A stretch of DNA of 23,513 bases, taken from NCBI RefSeq assembly GCF_003465825.1, contig NZ_QSBV01000025.1, positions 224 to 23,736 on the forward strand, given 5' to 3'. This stretch comes from Collinsella sp. AF02-46-1 (GTDB lineage Bacteria; Actinomycetota; Coriobacteriia; Coriobacteriales; Coriobacteriaceae). Position numbers and translations under genes: made by a program. Shown in pieces: positions 6,685 through 15,784 of this stretch (its first letter is position 1; each line of letters begins with the position of its first letter). The notes below the pieces were generated by a model, which ran no database searches, was not told where the DNA came from, and was given only the letters and a program-made list of their open reading frames with translations.

Positions 6685-8001
6685 ATGAAGAACGAAATGA
6701 GCAGAAGGCAGTTCCTGGGCTTTGCTGGTTCCGCGGCTGCGGTTCTTGGTCTGGGCCTCGTGGGCTGCGGTGGTTCTGCCGGCTCTGGCTCCTCTGCTTC
6801 TGGTGACGCTGCCGAGGTCTACTTCCTCCAGTTCAAGCCCGAGGTCGACAAGGAGTGGAAGGAGATCGCCAAGGCGTACAAGAAGGAGAAGGGCGTCGAG
6901 GTCAAGATCGTGACCGCCGCCTCCAACACCTACGAGGAGAAGCTCAAGTCCGAGATGTCCAAGAGCTCCGCTCCGACGCTGTTCCAGGTCAACGGCCCCA
7001 CCGGTCTTAAGAACTGGAAGGATTACTGCGCCGATCTGTCCGACACCAAGCTCCGCGGCGAGCTCATCGACGACTCCCTGGCTCTGCAGTCCGATGGCAA
7101 GGATCTGGGTATCGACTGGGTTCAGGAGAGCTACGGCATCATCTACAACAAGGAGCTCCTCGAGAAGGCTGGCTACAAGGCCGAGGACATCAACTCCTTC
7201 GACAAGCTGAAGGCTTGCGCCGATGACATCCAGGCCCGCAAGGACGAGCTCGGCGTTGACGGTGCCTTCACTTCCGCCGGCATGGATGACTCCTCCAGCT
7301 GGCGCTACACCACCCACCTCGCCAACCTCCCGCTCTACTACGAGTTCGAGAAGGAGCACAACCAGGAGGACGACGAGATCAAGGGCGAGTATCTCGACAA
7401 CTTTAAGCAGATCTTCGACCTGTACATCACCGACTCCACCTGCGATCCTTCGCAGCTCGCCTCCAAGACCGGTGACGACGCCACCAATGAGTTCGCAACC
7501 GGCAAGGCCGTCTTCTACCAGAACGGCTCTTGGGCCTACGCCGACCTCATCAAGGCCGGTATGACCGACGACCAGCTCGGCATGCTGCCGATCTACATCG
7601 GCGTCGACGGCGAGGAGAACCAGGGCCTGTGCTCCGGCGGCGAGAACTACTGGTGCGTCAGCTCCCAGGCTTCCGAGGATGCCCAGAAGGCCACCGAGGA
7701 CTTCATGTATTGGTGCGTCACTTCTGACACCGCCACCAGCATCATCGCTGACAAGATGGGTCTGACCGCCCCGTTCAAGAGCGCTAAGGAGACCACCAAC
7801 GTCTTCTCTCAGCAGGCCGTTGCTATGGCCAAGGACGGCAAGAAGACCGTCGCTTGGGACTTCGTTTACATCCCCTCCGAGGAGTGGAAGAAGAACCTCA
7901 AGCAGGCTCTCATCGCTTATGCTGCCGACAACACCAAGTGGGACGGCGTCAAGAACGCCTTCGTCGATGGCTGGAAGACCGAGAAGGCTGCTTCCGAGTA
8001 A
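6685..8001 (+). CDS. Sugar ABC transporter substrate-binding lipoprotein (Tat-type signal)
   Basis: This 438-residue family 1 solute-binding protein probably captures maltose or maltodextrins outside the membrane. The N-terminus has a twin-arginine motif, SRRQFLGFAG (6-15), a hydrophobic stretch and a lipobox ending LVGC with Cys28 as the lipid-modified residue. A Gly/Ser-rich tether follows. The mature part shows the family layout, with VTAASNTYEEKLKSEM, then a Trp- and Tyr-rich binding region (GGENYWCVSS). At least five cysteines in the mature protein could form disulfides. The ATG at 6685 is preferred because AAAGGGTGG lies just upstream. Codons are strongly biased (AAG, GAG, CTC, ATC), suggesting high expression. 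It is the first gene of the importer operon. The substrate is inferred from malQ, glgP and the regulator nearby. Confidence 0.92.
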   Translation: MKNEMSRRQFLGFAGSAAAVLGLGLVGCGGSAGSGSSASGDAAEVYFLQFKPEVDKEWKEIAKAYKKEKGVEVKIVTAASNTYEEKLKSEMSKSSAPTLFQVNGPTGLKNWKDYCADLSDTKLRGELIDDSLALQSDGKDLGIDWVQESYGIIYNKELLEKAGYKAEDINSFDKLKACADDIQARKDELGVDGAFTSAGMDDSSSWRYTTHLANLPLYYEFEKEHNQEDDEIKGEYLDNFKQIFDLYITDSTCDPSQLASKTGDDATNEFATGKAVFYQNGSWAYADLIKAGMTDDQLGMLPIYIGVDGEENQGLCSGGENYWCVSSQASEDAQKATEDFMYWCVTSDTATSIIADKMGLTAPFKSAKETTNVFSQQAVAMAKDGKKTVAWDFVYIPSEEWKKNLKQALIAYAADNTKWDGVKNAFVDGWKTEKAASE

Positions 8002-8032
8002 GCAGTTGCTGCCCAAGCTATCTGATTAGCGA

Positions 8033-8068
8033 CAGGGGGCGGGCAGACGTAGGTTTGCCCGCCCCCTG
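8033..8068 (+). other. Intercistronic hairpin after the binding-protein gene
   Basis: CAGGGGGCGGGCA (8033-8045) pairs perfectly with TGCCCGCCCCCTG (8056-8068), with a 10-base loop and no T-run after it. Such hairpins commonly protect the binding-protein mRNA and lower expression of the downstream permeases; here that is inference. Confidence 0.7.
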
Positions 8069-8088
8069 CATATTGAAAGGACCCTTCT

Positions 8089-8943
8089 ATGGGCAAAGCA
8101 CTCAAGCGCTGGTGGCCGCTCTTTATGCTGCCCACGTGCCTGGCGTTTATGATCGGGTTCGTGATTCCCTTTATCCAGGGTTTCTATCTCTCGTTCTGCC
8201 AGTTTATTACCATCAACAACGCGCATTTTGTCGGTATCGAGAACTATGTGCGCGCGCTGTCCGATCCGCAGTTCTCCACGTCGTTCTTCTTTACCGTGGC
8301 GTTTGCCTTCCTGTCGACGGTGCTCATCAACGTGATCGCGCTGGCCATTGCGCAGGCGCTCACTCGCAAGGCGCTCAAGGGCACCAACATCTTCCGTACG
8401 ATTTTCTTTATGCCTAACCTGATTGGCGGCATTGTACTGGGTTACATTTGGCAGATTCTGATCAACTGCCTGCTCTCCAACGTGGGTGCCCAGCTTATCG
8501 CCCTCAACTCCGCCGCTGGCTTCTGGGGCCTTATCATCCTGACCCTGTGGCAGCAGGTCGGCTACATGATGATCATCTACATCGCCGGTCTGCAGTCCAT
8601 TCCGTCTGACTACATCGAGGCCGCCAAGGTCGATGGCGCTACGGCATGGCAGACGTTTTGGAAGGTTAAGATCCCCAACCTGATGCCGACCATCACCATC
8701 TGCCTGTTCCTGTCCATCACCAACGGCTTTAAGCTGTTCGACCAGAACCTCGCCCTTACCGGTGGCGCCCCGGCGCACTCCACCGAGATGCTCGCCCTGA
8801 ACATCTACAACACGTTCTATTCGCGTGCTGGCATCGCATGGCAGGGCATCGGTCAGGCCAAGGCAGTTATCTTCTGCATCCTGGTCGTAGCCATCTCCAT
8901 GATTCAGCTTAAGGCCACGAGGTCCAAGGAGGTGCAGCAGTAA
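8089..8943 (+). CDS. Sugar ABC transporter permease (MalF-type)
   Basis: This 284-residue inner-membrane protein has about six hydrophobic segments, beginning WWPLFMLPTCLAFMIGFVIP. The cytoplasmic EAA loop that docks to the ATPase is YIEAAKVDGATAWQTFWKVK, near residues 180-200, followed by IPNLMP. It belongs to the CUT1 carbohydrate importer group. It is shorter than enterobacterial MalF because it lacks the large periplasmic insert, as is usual in Gram-positive relatives. GAAAGGA precedes the ATG. Its stop codon overlaps the next start by one base (TAATG), so the two permeases are translationally coupled and should form the heterodimer. Confidence 0.93.
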   Translation: MGKALKRWWPLFMLPTCLAFMIGFVIPFIQGFYLSFCQFITINNAHFVGIENYVRALSDPQFSTSFFFTVAFAFLSTVLINVIALAIAQALTRKALKGTNIFRTIFFMPNLIGGIVLGYIWQILINCLLSNVGAQLIALNSAAGFWGLIILTLWQQVGYMMIIYIAGLQSIPSDYIEAAKVDGATAWQTFWKVKIPNLMPTITICLFLSITNGFKLFDQNLALTGGAPAHSTEMLALNIYNTFYSRAGIAWQGIGQAKAVIFCILVVAISMIQLKATRSKEVQQ

Positions 8944-9782
8944 TGAAACGCGATAAGGTTATCAACCGCGCGCTCTCGATTTTCTTTACGATCCTGTCGC
9001 TCGCATGGATCTACCCCGTGTTCATGATTGCGCTCAATTCCTTTAAGAAAGCGACCGCAATCAGCACCACCACGGCGTTCGACCTGCTCACGCCCGAGAC
9101 GTTCAACGGCCTTGCAAACTACGTGCACGCTCTTAACGAGCAGGGCTTTGCCTCGGCGTTTATGTACTCGCTTATCATCACGGTCACGTCGGTCGTGCTG
9201 ATTCTGGTGTGCTGCTCCATGTGCGCTTGGTACGTGGTACGCGTCAACAGCAAGATTTCGAACTTCTTCTATTACCTGTTTGTTTTCTCGATGGTCGTGC
9301 CTTTCCAGATGCTCATGTTCACGCTGTCCAACCTCGCGGACCGCATCGGCTTTAACACGCCGTTTAACATCTGCTTCATCTACCTTGGTTTTGGCGCGGG
9401 CCTCGCGGTCTTTATGTTCGCCGGCTTCGTCAAGAACATCCCGCTCGAGATCGAGGAAGCGGCCATGATCGACGGCTGCAACCCGGTCCAGGTGTTCTTT
9501 AAGATCGTCCTTCCCATCATGAAGCCCACCTATCTTTCGGTTGGCATCCTCGAGACCATGTGGGTCTGGAACGACTATCTGCTGCCCTACCTTACGCTCG
9601 ACTCCACCAAGTACAAGACCATTCCTATCTTGATCCAGTACTTCCGCGGCGGCTACGGCCACGTCGAGCTCGGCCCCATGATGGCATGCATCATGATGGT
9701 CGTCATCCCCATCGTCATCATGTACATCTTCTGCCAGAAGTACATCATTGACGGCGTTGTGGCAGGTGCCGTCAAGGGCTGA
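8943..9782 (+). CDS. Sugar ABC transporter permease (MalG-type)
   Basis: This 279-residue membrane protein is the second half of the permease pair. It starts with a short basic segment (MKRDKVINRA) and a first membrane helix (LSIFFTILSLAWIYPVFMIALN). The EAA loop reads EEAAMIDGCNPVQVFFKI followed by VLPIMKP, with the conserved glycine. The start overlaps the stop of the previous gene by one base. CUT1 permeases of this type normally pair one-to-one with the MalF-like subunit and with two ATPase copies. Nothing is truncated or unusual. Confidence 0.93.
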   Translation: MKRDKVINRALSIFFTILSLAWIYPVFMIALNSFKKATAISTTTAFDLLTPETFNGLANYVHALNEQGFASAFMYSLIITVTSVVLILVCCSMCAWYVVRVNSKISNFFYYLFVFSMVVPFQMLMFTLSNLADRIGFNTPFNICFIYLGFGAGLAVFMFAGFVKNIPLEIEEAAMIDGCNPVQVFFKIVLPIMKPTYLSVGILETMWVWNDYLLPYLTLDSTKYKTIPILIQYFRGGYGHVELGPMMACIMMVVIPIVIMYIFCQKYIIDGVVAGAVKG

Positions 9783-9807
9783 TGCCGTAACTGTTTTGCA
9801 AGTTTTG

Positions 9808-9832
9808 GCGGCGCCCCTCAGCGCGGCGCCGC
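9808..9832 (+). other. Hairpin between permease and ATPase genes
   Basis: GCGGCGCC (9808-9815) pairs with GGCGCCGC (9825-9832). No T-run follows, so it is more likely an mRNA processing or stability element than a terminator. Confidence 0.45.
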
Positions 9833-9850
9833 GTATCGAAAGGTAAAGAC

Positions 9851-11050
<1,200 letters not shown>

Positions 11051-11118
11051 GCCCGGTGCATCCAGGCCCTCCCTTTGGGCGACTGCGGCTTTGCCATCCT
11101 TTTGCCGTGGTCACATAT

Positions 11119-11160
11119 AAGGCTCCCCTCCTGTCCACTGGGCGAGAGGGGAGCCTTTCT
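11119..11160 (+). terminator. Terminator of the ABC operon
   Basis: AAGGCTCCCCTC (11119-11130) pairs with GAGGGGAGCCTT (11146-11157), followed by TCTTTG. It lies 70 bases after the ATPase stop codon. Confidence 0.85.
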
Positions 11161-11184
11161 TTGTGCCGGGGCTGTCTGGCGGAC

Positions 11185-11564
11185 TGTCTCAATCTGTAAC
11201 AGGACGAGGGCCAAAGTCGGTCTAGGTGTTACAGATTGAGACATTGCTGAGCCGTCTGCCCTTCTGTCTCAATCCATAACAATTGGAGGGTCGAATGGGG
11301 CCTAGATGTTACAGATTGAGATGAAACTTTTCGTTATTTCGAACTGTCTCAATCCATAACATGAAGGACGGTTTTTGGCGGCTGACTGTTACAGATAAAG
11401 ATTGTTTTTAGCTGGCTTATCCGTTTGTCTCATCCTGTAACAGTTAGACCCGATTCCGGCGGTTATCTGTTACAGATCGAGACAGTTCATCGGGGCAATT
11501 CTGTTTGTCTCGATCTGTAACAGATAGGCCCAATTCTGCCGGGTAGATGTTACAGATTGAGAGT
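11185..11564. repeat. Array of five 80-bp inverted-repeat units
   Basis: Ten copies of a 17-nt word alternate in orientation: TGTCTCAATCTGTAACA at 11185, 11265, 11345, 11426 and 11506, and its complement TGTTACAGATTGAGACA at 11227, 11307, 11387, 11468 and 11548. Unit starts are 80, 80, 81 and 80 bases apart. Every unit has a 25-base interior, and units are separated by 21-22 bases. The interiors are diverged but related (TAGRCCC and ATTC words recur). The right half of unit 3 is the most degenerate. The array sits between two convergent terminators and has no reading frame with coding features. As RNA it would form five consecutive 17-bp hairpins. Function is unknown. Confidence 0.9.
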
Positions 11565-11604
11565 GTCTGGAAGAGGCGGACCGCAGGCCAACACGCGGGC
11601 ACAA

Positions 11605-11636
11605 AAAACGGAGCCGTGTTACCACGACTCCGTTTT
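11605..11636 (-). terminator. Terminator of glgP
   Basis: AAAACGGAG (11605-11613) pairs with CTCCGTTTT (11628-11636), and the inner CGTG/CACG pairs extend the stem. On the minus strand it is followed by a run of six T. It lies 27 bases after the glgP stop. Confidence 0.8.
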
Positions 11637-11662
11637 CAAGAGGATGGGTAAAGAAAATGAAA

Positions 11663-13930
11663 TTAGCTCAGGTGCCAAATCTCGTCGTTGTACTGGGAAA
11701 TCGTGCGGTCGGATGAGAAGGTGCCGGCATTGGCGATGTTGATCAGCGCCTTACGCATCCAGACATCCTGGTCCTCGTAGTCTGCTAGCACGCGCTCCTT
11801 GGTCTGGATGTACTCCTCGATGTCGAGCAGGGCCATAAACCAGTCCTTGCCCTTGATGTCGTCGTGCAGGCGCTGCAGACGCTCGGCGTTGCCGGTCGCC
11901 ATAAAGGCGGGGTTGGTGATGAAGTCCACCAGCAGCTTGATGCCGGGCTTGCGGTAGAGCGCACCGGCGTTGTAGGTGCCGTCGGCGTAGAGCTGCTCGA
12001 CCTGCTTGGATGAGGCGCCAAAGGTATAGATGTTCTCGTCGCCCACGAGCTCGGCAATCTCCACGTTGGCACCGTCGAGCGTGCACAGGGTTAGGGCGCC
12101 GTTGAGCATGAACTTCATGTTGGAGGTGCCGCTCGCCTCCTTGGAGGCCAGGCTGATCTGCTCGGAGATGTCAGCGGCGGGGATCACGCGCTCGGCAGCA
12201 GTGACGTTGTAGTTCTCGATCATGACAACCTGCAGGTAGGGAGCCACGTCGGGGTCGTTTGCAATCCACTGCGACAGCGTCAGGATCAGATGGATGATGT
12301 CCTGCGCGATAGTGTAGGCAGGGGCCGCCTTGCCGCCAAAGATGATGGTGACGGGGTGCTTAGGCTTATTGCCGTTCTTGATGTCGAGATACTTCCAGAT
12401 GATGTAGAGCGCGAGCATCTGCTGGCGCTTGTACTCGTGGATACGCTTGACCTGAACATCGATGATGGCGTTGGATGGGATCGTCACGCCCTGTTCGAGC
12501 GCCATGAACTGGCGCATGATGGCCTTGGCCTCGGTCTTGGTGGCGGCCAGGCGCTCAAGAACATTCTTGTCGTCGGCGAACTTGGCGAGTTTGCTCAGAT
12601 CGCCGGTGCTGCGCCAGTCGGTGCCGATCACATCGTCGAGCAGGCTGGCGAGCGCGGGGTTGGCCCCATGGATCCAGCGGCGGAAGGTGATGCCGTTGGT
12701 CTTGTTGGAGAACTTCTCGGGATAGATCTCGTAGAACGGATGAAGCTCGGTGTCCTCCAGAATCTTGGTGTGGAGGGCGGCTACACCGTTGATGGAGAAG
12801 CCAAAGTGGATGTCCATGTGGGCCATGTGGACGGTGTCGTGCTCGTCAATGATGGCGACGCGCGGGTCATCGTGCTCGGCTTTCGCGATCTCATCGAGCT
12901 TGACGATAATGTCGGCGATGGCAGGGGAGACCTTCTGCAGGCTGACGAGCGGCCACTTCTCGAGCGCCTCGGCAAGAATCGTGTGGTTAGTGTAGGCGAC
13001 CATGGAGCGTACGATGGTCACGGCCTCGTCAAACTCGATGCCATGCTCGGTGGTGAGCAAGCGAATGAGCTCGGGGATGACCATGGTGGGGTGCGTGTCG
13101 TTAATTTGGACCACGGCGTAGTCGGCCAGATCGTGCAGGTTGCTGCCGCGCTCGATGGCCTCGTCGATCAGGAGCTGGGCGGCGTTGCTCACCATGAAGT
13201 ATTCCTGGTAGATGCGAAGCAGGCGGCCCTGCTCGTCGGAATCGTCGGGGTAGAGGAACAAGGTGAGGTTCTTGGCGATCTCTGTCTTGTCGAAGTCGAT
13301 GGAGCTGCCGGGGACCAGGCCGTCGTCGACGCTCGCCAGGTCGAACAGGCGCAGGCGGTTCTTGGTGGGCTGGCCGTAACCGGGCACGTCGATGTTGACG
13401 AGCTTGGAGGTAACGGCAAAATCGCCGAACTCGACGGTGTAGGAGCGGTCGTCGTCGACTAGGATGTCCTGCTCACCGAGCCACTCGTCGGGGACGGCCT
13501 TCTGCTGGTTGTCGACAAAGCGCTGACGGAACAGGCCGTAGTGATAGTTGAGGCCCACGCCATCGCCGGTCAAGCCCAGCGTGGCGATGGAATCCAGGAA
13601 GCATGCGGCCAGGCGGCCCAGGCCGCCGTTGCCGAGCGACGGCTCGACCTCGAACTCCTCGATCTTGTTGAGGTCGTGGCCTGCGGCGGTGAGCTGGTCC
13701 TTAACCTCGTCGTAGATGCCGAGGTCGATCATGTTGTTGATGAGCAGCTTGCCGATCAAAAATTCGGCGGAAATGTAATAGAGCTTTTTCTTGCCGTTGT
13801 TGAGCGGGCAGGCGGCGGAGCGCTCCTGCACGAGTTTGACCAGCAGCTTGTAAATGCGACGGTCGTCGAGCTGCTCGAGCGAGGTGCCAAAAGACTGCTC
13901 GGCGAGTTCCATGAGGTTAATTTGGGGCAT
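11663..13930 (-). CDS. glgP: Glycogen/maltodextrin phosphorylase
   Basis: This 755-residue GT35 enzyme releases glucose-1-phosphate from alpha-1,4-glucan ends with phosphate. The pyridoxal-phosphate lysine is Lys606 in EASGTSNMKF. Other family marks are EPSLGNGGLGRLAACFLDS near the N-terminus, NDTHPT, FSNKTNGITFRRW, VKRIHEYKRQ and GGKAAPAY. The length is typical of the shorter Gram-positive phosphorylases, which lack the N-terminal allosteric extension of animal enzymes. The start at 13930 is fixed by a near-perfect AGGAGG five bases upstream; a longer upstream frame is only leader sequence. It follows malQ by 128 bases on the same strand, a pairing typical of maltodextrin breakdown. Confidence 0.97.
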   Translation of the reverse strand: MPQINLMELAEQSFGTSLEQLDDRRIYKLLVKLVQERSAACPLNNGKKKLYYISAEFLIGKLLINNMIDLGIYDEVKDQLTAAGHDLNKIEEFEVEPSLGNGGLGRLAACFLDSIATLGLTGDGVGLNYHYGLFRQRFVDNQQKAVPDEWLGEQDILVDDDRSYTVEFGDFAVTSKLVNIDVPGYGQPTKNRLRLFDLASVDDGLVPGSSIDFDKTEIAKNLTLFLYPDDSDEQGRLLRIYQEYFMVSNAAQLLIDEAIERGSNLHDLADYAVVQINDTHPTMVIPELIRLLTTEHGIEFDEAVTIVRSMVAYTNHTILAEALEKWPLVSLQKVSPAIADIIVKLDEIAKAEHDDPRVAIIDEHDTVHMAHMDIHFGFSINGVAALHTKILEDTELHPFYEIYPEKFSNKTNGITFRRWIHGANPALASLLDDVIGTDWRSTGDLSKLAKFADDKNVLERLAATKTEAKAIMRQFMALEQGVTIPSNAIIDVQVKRIHEYKRQQMLALYIIWKYLDIKNGNKPKHPVTIIFGGKAAPAYTIAQDIIHLILTLSQWIANDPDVAPYLQVVMIENYNVTAAERVIPAADISEQISLASKEASGTSNMKFMLNGALTLCTLDGANVEIAELVGDENIYTFGASSKQVEQLYADGTYNAGALYRKPGIKLLVDFITNPAFMATGNAERLQRLHDDIKGKDWFMALLDIEEYIQTKERVLADYEDQDVWMRKALINIANAGTFSSDRTISQYNDEIWHLS

Positions 13931-13977
13931 GTTTCCTCCTGTAATGGGTTGATTACATGTCTGCAATTCATAAGAAT

Positions 13978-14011
13978 CCCGCGCGAGGGGATTGGGGTGG
14001 CCTCGCGCGGG
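13978..14011 (-). other. Hairpin between malQ and glgP
   Basis: CCCGCGCGAGG (13978-13988) pairs perfectly with CCTCGCGCGGG (14001-14011). No T-run follows on the minus strand, so it probably adjusts mRNA stability or read-through into glgP. Confidence 0.55.
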
Positions 14012-14058
14012 TAAGCAAGCGCGTCCGCACGGTGGGGAGGGGTCGGGCGCGGTAGCTC

Positions 14059-15564
14059 CTATTGAGGAAGCTCGATTTCGGCTTCCGACGGGATGCGGAA
14101 GTAGGTCTCGGTCCAGTCGGTGAGTTTGTGCTCGAGCTCGCGGGTGATGGCGCCGTCGAGCATGCGCCAGGTCCAGTTGCCGCCCAGCGTGGCAGGGGTG
14201 TTGATGCGCGCCTCGTTGCCCAAGTTGAGCAGGTCCTGCATGGTGTAGATGCACGTGTCGCTCACGCTGGCTGCGATGGTTCGGTTGAGCGCGTCGGCGA
14301 TGGGTTCGCCGGCCTGCTGATGGGTGTACAGGGCTGTCTGCTCGCGCTGACGCGGGGTAGCCGTTCCTTCAAACCAGCCGCGTGCCGTCTCGTTGTCGTG
14401 AGTGCCCACGTAGGCGACGGTGTTGGCAATGTAGTTGTGCGGCAGGTAGTACGAGTTGGTGCCCTCAAAGGCAAACTGCAGGATCTTCATGCCGGGGAAG
14501 CCCGAGTTGTCGCGCATATCGATGACGCCGGGGGTGAGGAAGCCCAGGTCCTCGGCGATGATGGGCAGCGTGCCGAGCTTTTCCTCGAGTGTCTTGAAGA
14601 GCTTGAGGCCGGGACCCTGCGTCCACGAACCGTAGGACGAATCAGGCGAGGAGAACGGCACCTCCCAATAGGCCTCGAAGCCGCGGAAGTGATCCAGGCG
14701 GATGACATCGTACATGTCGAGGGCGGCGCGAATGCGGCCCTCCCACCAGGAGAAGCCGTCGGCCTCCATGGCGTCCCAGTCGTAGATGGGGTTGCCCCAG
14801 TACTGGCCGGTGGCCGAGAACTGGTCGGGCGGCGTGCCGGCGACGCTCACGGGATTGCCGGCGGCGTCGATCTTAAAGAGCTCAGGTGTCGCCCACATCT
14901 CGACGGAGTCACGCGAGACATAGATGGGCAGGTCGCCGATGATGAGAATGTCGCGCTCGTTGGCATAGGCCTTGAGGCGGCTCCACTGGCGATCGAAGAA
15001 GTACTGCGTCATCTGGTGGTAGAGCATACGCGCCGGATGGTCGGCGCAGACCTTGGCGGAAGCCTCGCCGCGGGTGCGGAGCTCCGCGGGCCACTCCCAA
15101 AACGCCTTGAGACCGCACTCCTCTTTGACGGTCATGAACTCACAGTAGGGGATGAGCCAGTCCTCGTTGGCCTGGATAAAGTCATCGAAATCGGCCGGCT
15201 TGTCGGCAGCAAAGCGCTCGGCGGCGCGGTCGAGAATCTGACGGCGGCCGCCAAAGATAGCACCGTAGTCGACATTGCTGGGGTCGGATCCCAGATACAC
15301 GCCATCGATATCGCGCTGCTCCAGATACCCTGCCTCGATAAGCTCGGCAAAGTCGATAAAGTTGGGGTTGCCTGCGCGGGCCGAGAACGACTGATAAGGC
15401 GAATCGCCATAGCTGGTCGTCGTAAGGGGCAGAATCTGCCAGTAATGTTGTTTGCACGAGGCGAGAAAATCGACGAAGCCGTAGGCATTCCAGCCAAAGC
15501 CGCCGATTCCGTATGGTCCGGGCAGAGATGAGACGGGCATGAGGACGCCGCTTGCACGCTCCAT
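14059..15564 (-). CDS. malQ: 4-alpha-glucanotransferase (amylomaltase)
   Basis: This 501-residue GH77 enzyme transfers maltodextrin segments between chains, releasing glucose and making longer chains for the phosphorylase. The catalytic set is intact: nucleophile Asp291 in IRLDHFRG, acid/base Glu338 in IIAEDLG and Asp390 in GTHDNET. The N-terminal motifs LPGPYGIGGFG and QILPLTTTSYGDSPYQ and the loop DLPIYVSRDSVEMW are standard. The length fits the common bacterial and plant D-enzyme form, not the longer E. coli MalQ. The start at 15564 is chosen because GGTGAG lies seven bases upstream and the next residues match the family start. It is the first gene of the malQ-glgP pair. A TTGTTTAAAC site upstream links it to the transporter genes. 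Confidence 0.97.
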   Translation of the reverse strand: MERASGVLMPVSSLPGPYGIGGFGWNAYGFVDFLASCKQHYWQILPLTTTSYGDSPYQSFSARAGNPNFIDFAELIEAGYLEQRDIDGVYLGSDPSNVDYGAIFGGRRQILDRAAERFAADKPADFDDFIQANEDWLIPYCEFMTVKEECGLKAFWEWPAELRTRGEASAKVCADHPARMLYHQMTQYFFDRQWSRLKAYANERDILIIGDLPIYVSRDSVEMWATPELFKIDAAGNPVSVAGTPPDQFSATGQYWGNPIYDWDAMEADGFSWWEGRIRAALDMYDVIRLDHFRGFEAYWEVPFSSPDSSYGSWTQGPGLKLFKTLEEKLGTLPIIAEDLGFLTPGVIDMRDNSGFPGMKILQFAFEGTNSYYLPHNYIANTVAYVGTHDNETARGWFEGTATPRQREQTALYTHQQAGEPIADALNRTIAASVSDTCIYTMQDLLNLGNEARINTPATLGGNWTWRMLDGAITRELEHKLTDWTETYFRIPSEAEIELPQ

Positions 15565-15649
15565 GAATGCGCTCACCAACCTTCTTGTTGTGGGGTCGGC
15601 CTGCCGATGGGTGTGCAGTCCGCCTCCGATGTTCTGATTCGATACGCCT

Positions 15650-15676
15650 ATTGTAAAACATGTTGTTTAAACATGT
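15650..15676 (-). promoter_or_regulatory. malQ promoter with operator-like site
   Basis: TTGTTTAAAC (15663-15672) lies inside a larger inverted repeat, ACATGT (15658-15663) and ACATGT (15671-15676). A possible -10 on the minus strand, TACAAT, is the complement of 15650-15655. The core is the same 10-mer found at the PTS gene. Confidence 0.5.
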
Positions 15677-15728
15677 ACAGGCAAGATAAAAAAGTTGGAA
15701 GTATTTTGGTGAATGGTTACGCGTCATG

Positions 15729-15762
15729 AAAAAGCCCCGGTCTCACATCGTGAGATCGGGGC
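15729..15762 (-). terminator. Terminator of galE
   Basis: GCCCCGGTCTCAC (15734-15746) pairs with GTGAGATCGGGGC (15750-15762) with one mismatch and a 3-base loop. Read on the minus strand it is followed by TTTTT, 23 bases after the galE stop. Confidence 0.85.
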
Positions 15763-15784
15763 AAGAACGGTATGTAGGTTTTTG

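Noticed and set aside
11185..11564. CRISPR array
   Set aside because: Repeats are 17 nt and alternate in orientation, interiors are related rather than unique, and no cas gene is present.
14062..15531. Long plus-strand frame opposite malQ
   Set aside because: Antisense shadow of a clear GH77 gene; no start signal or domain.
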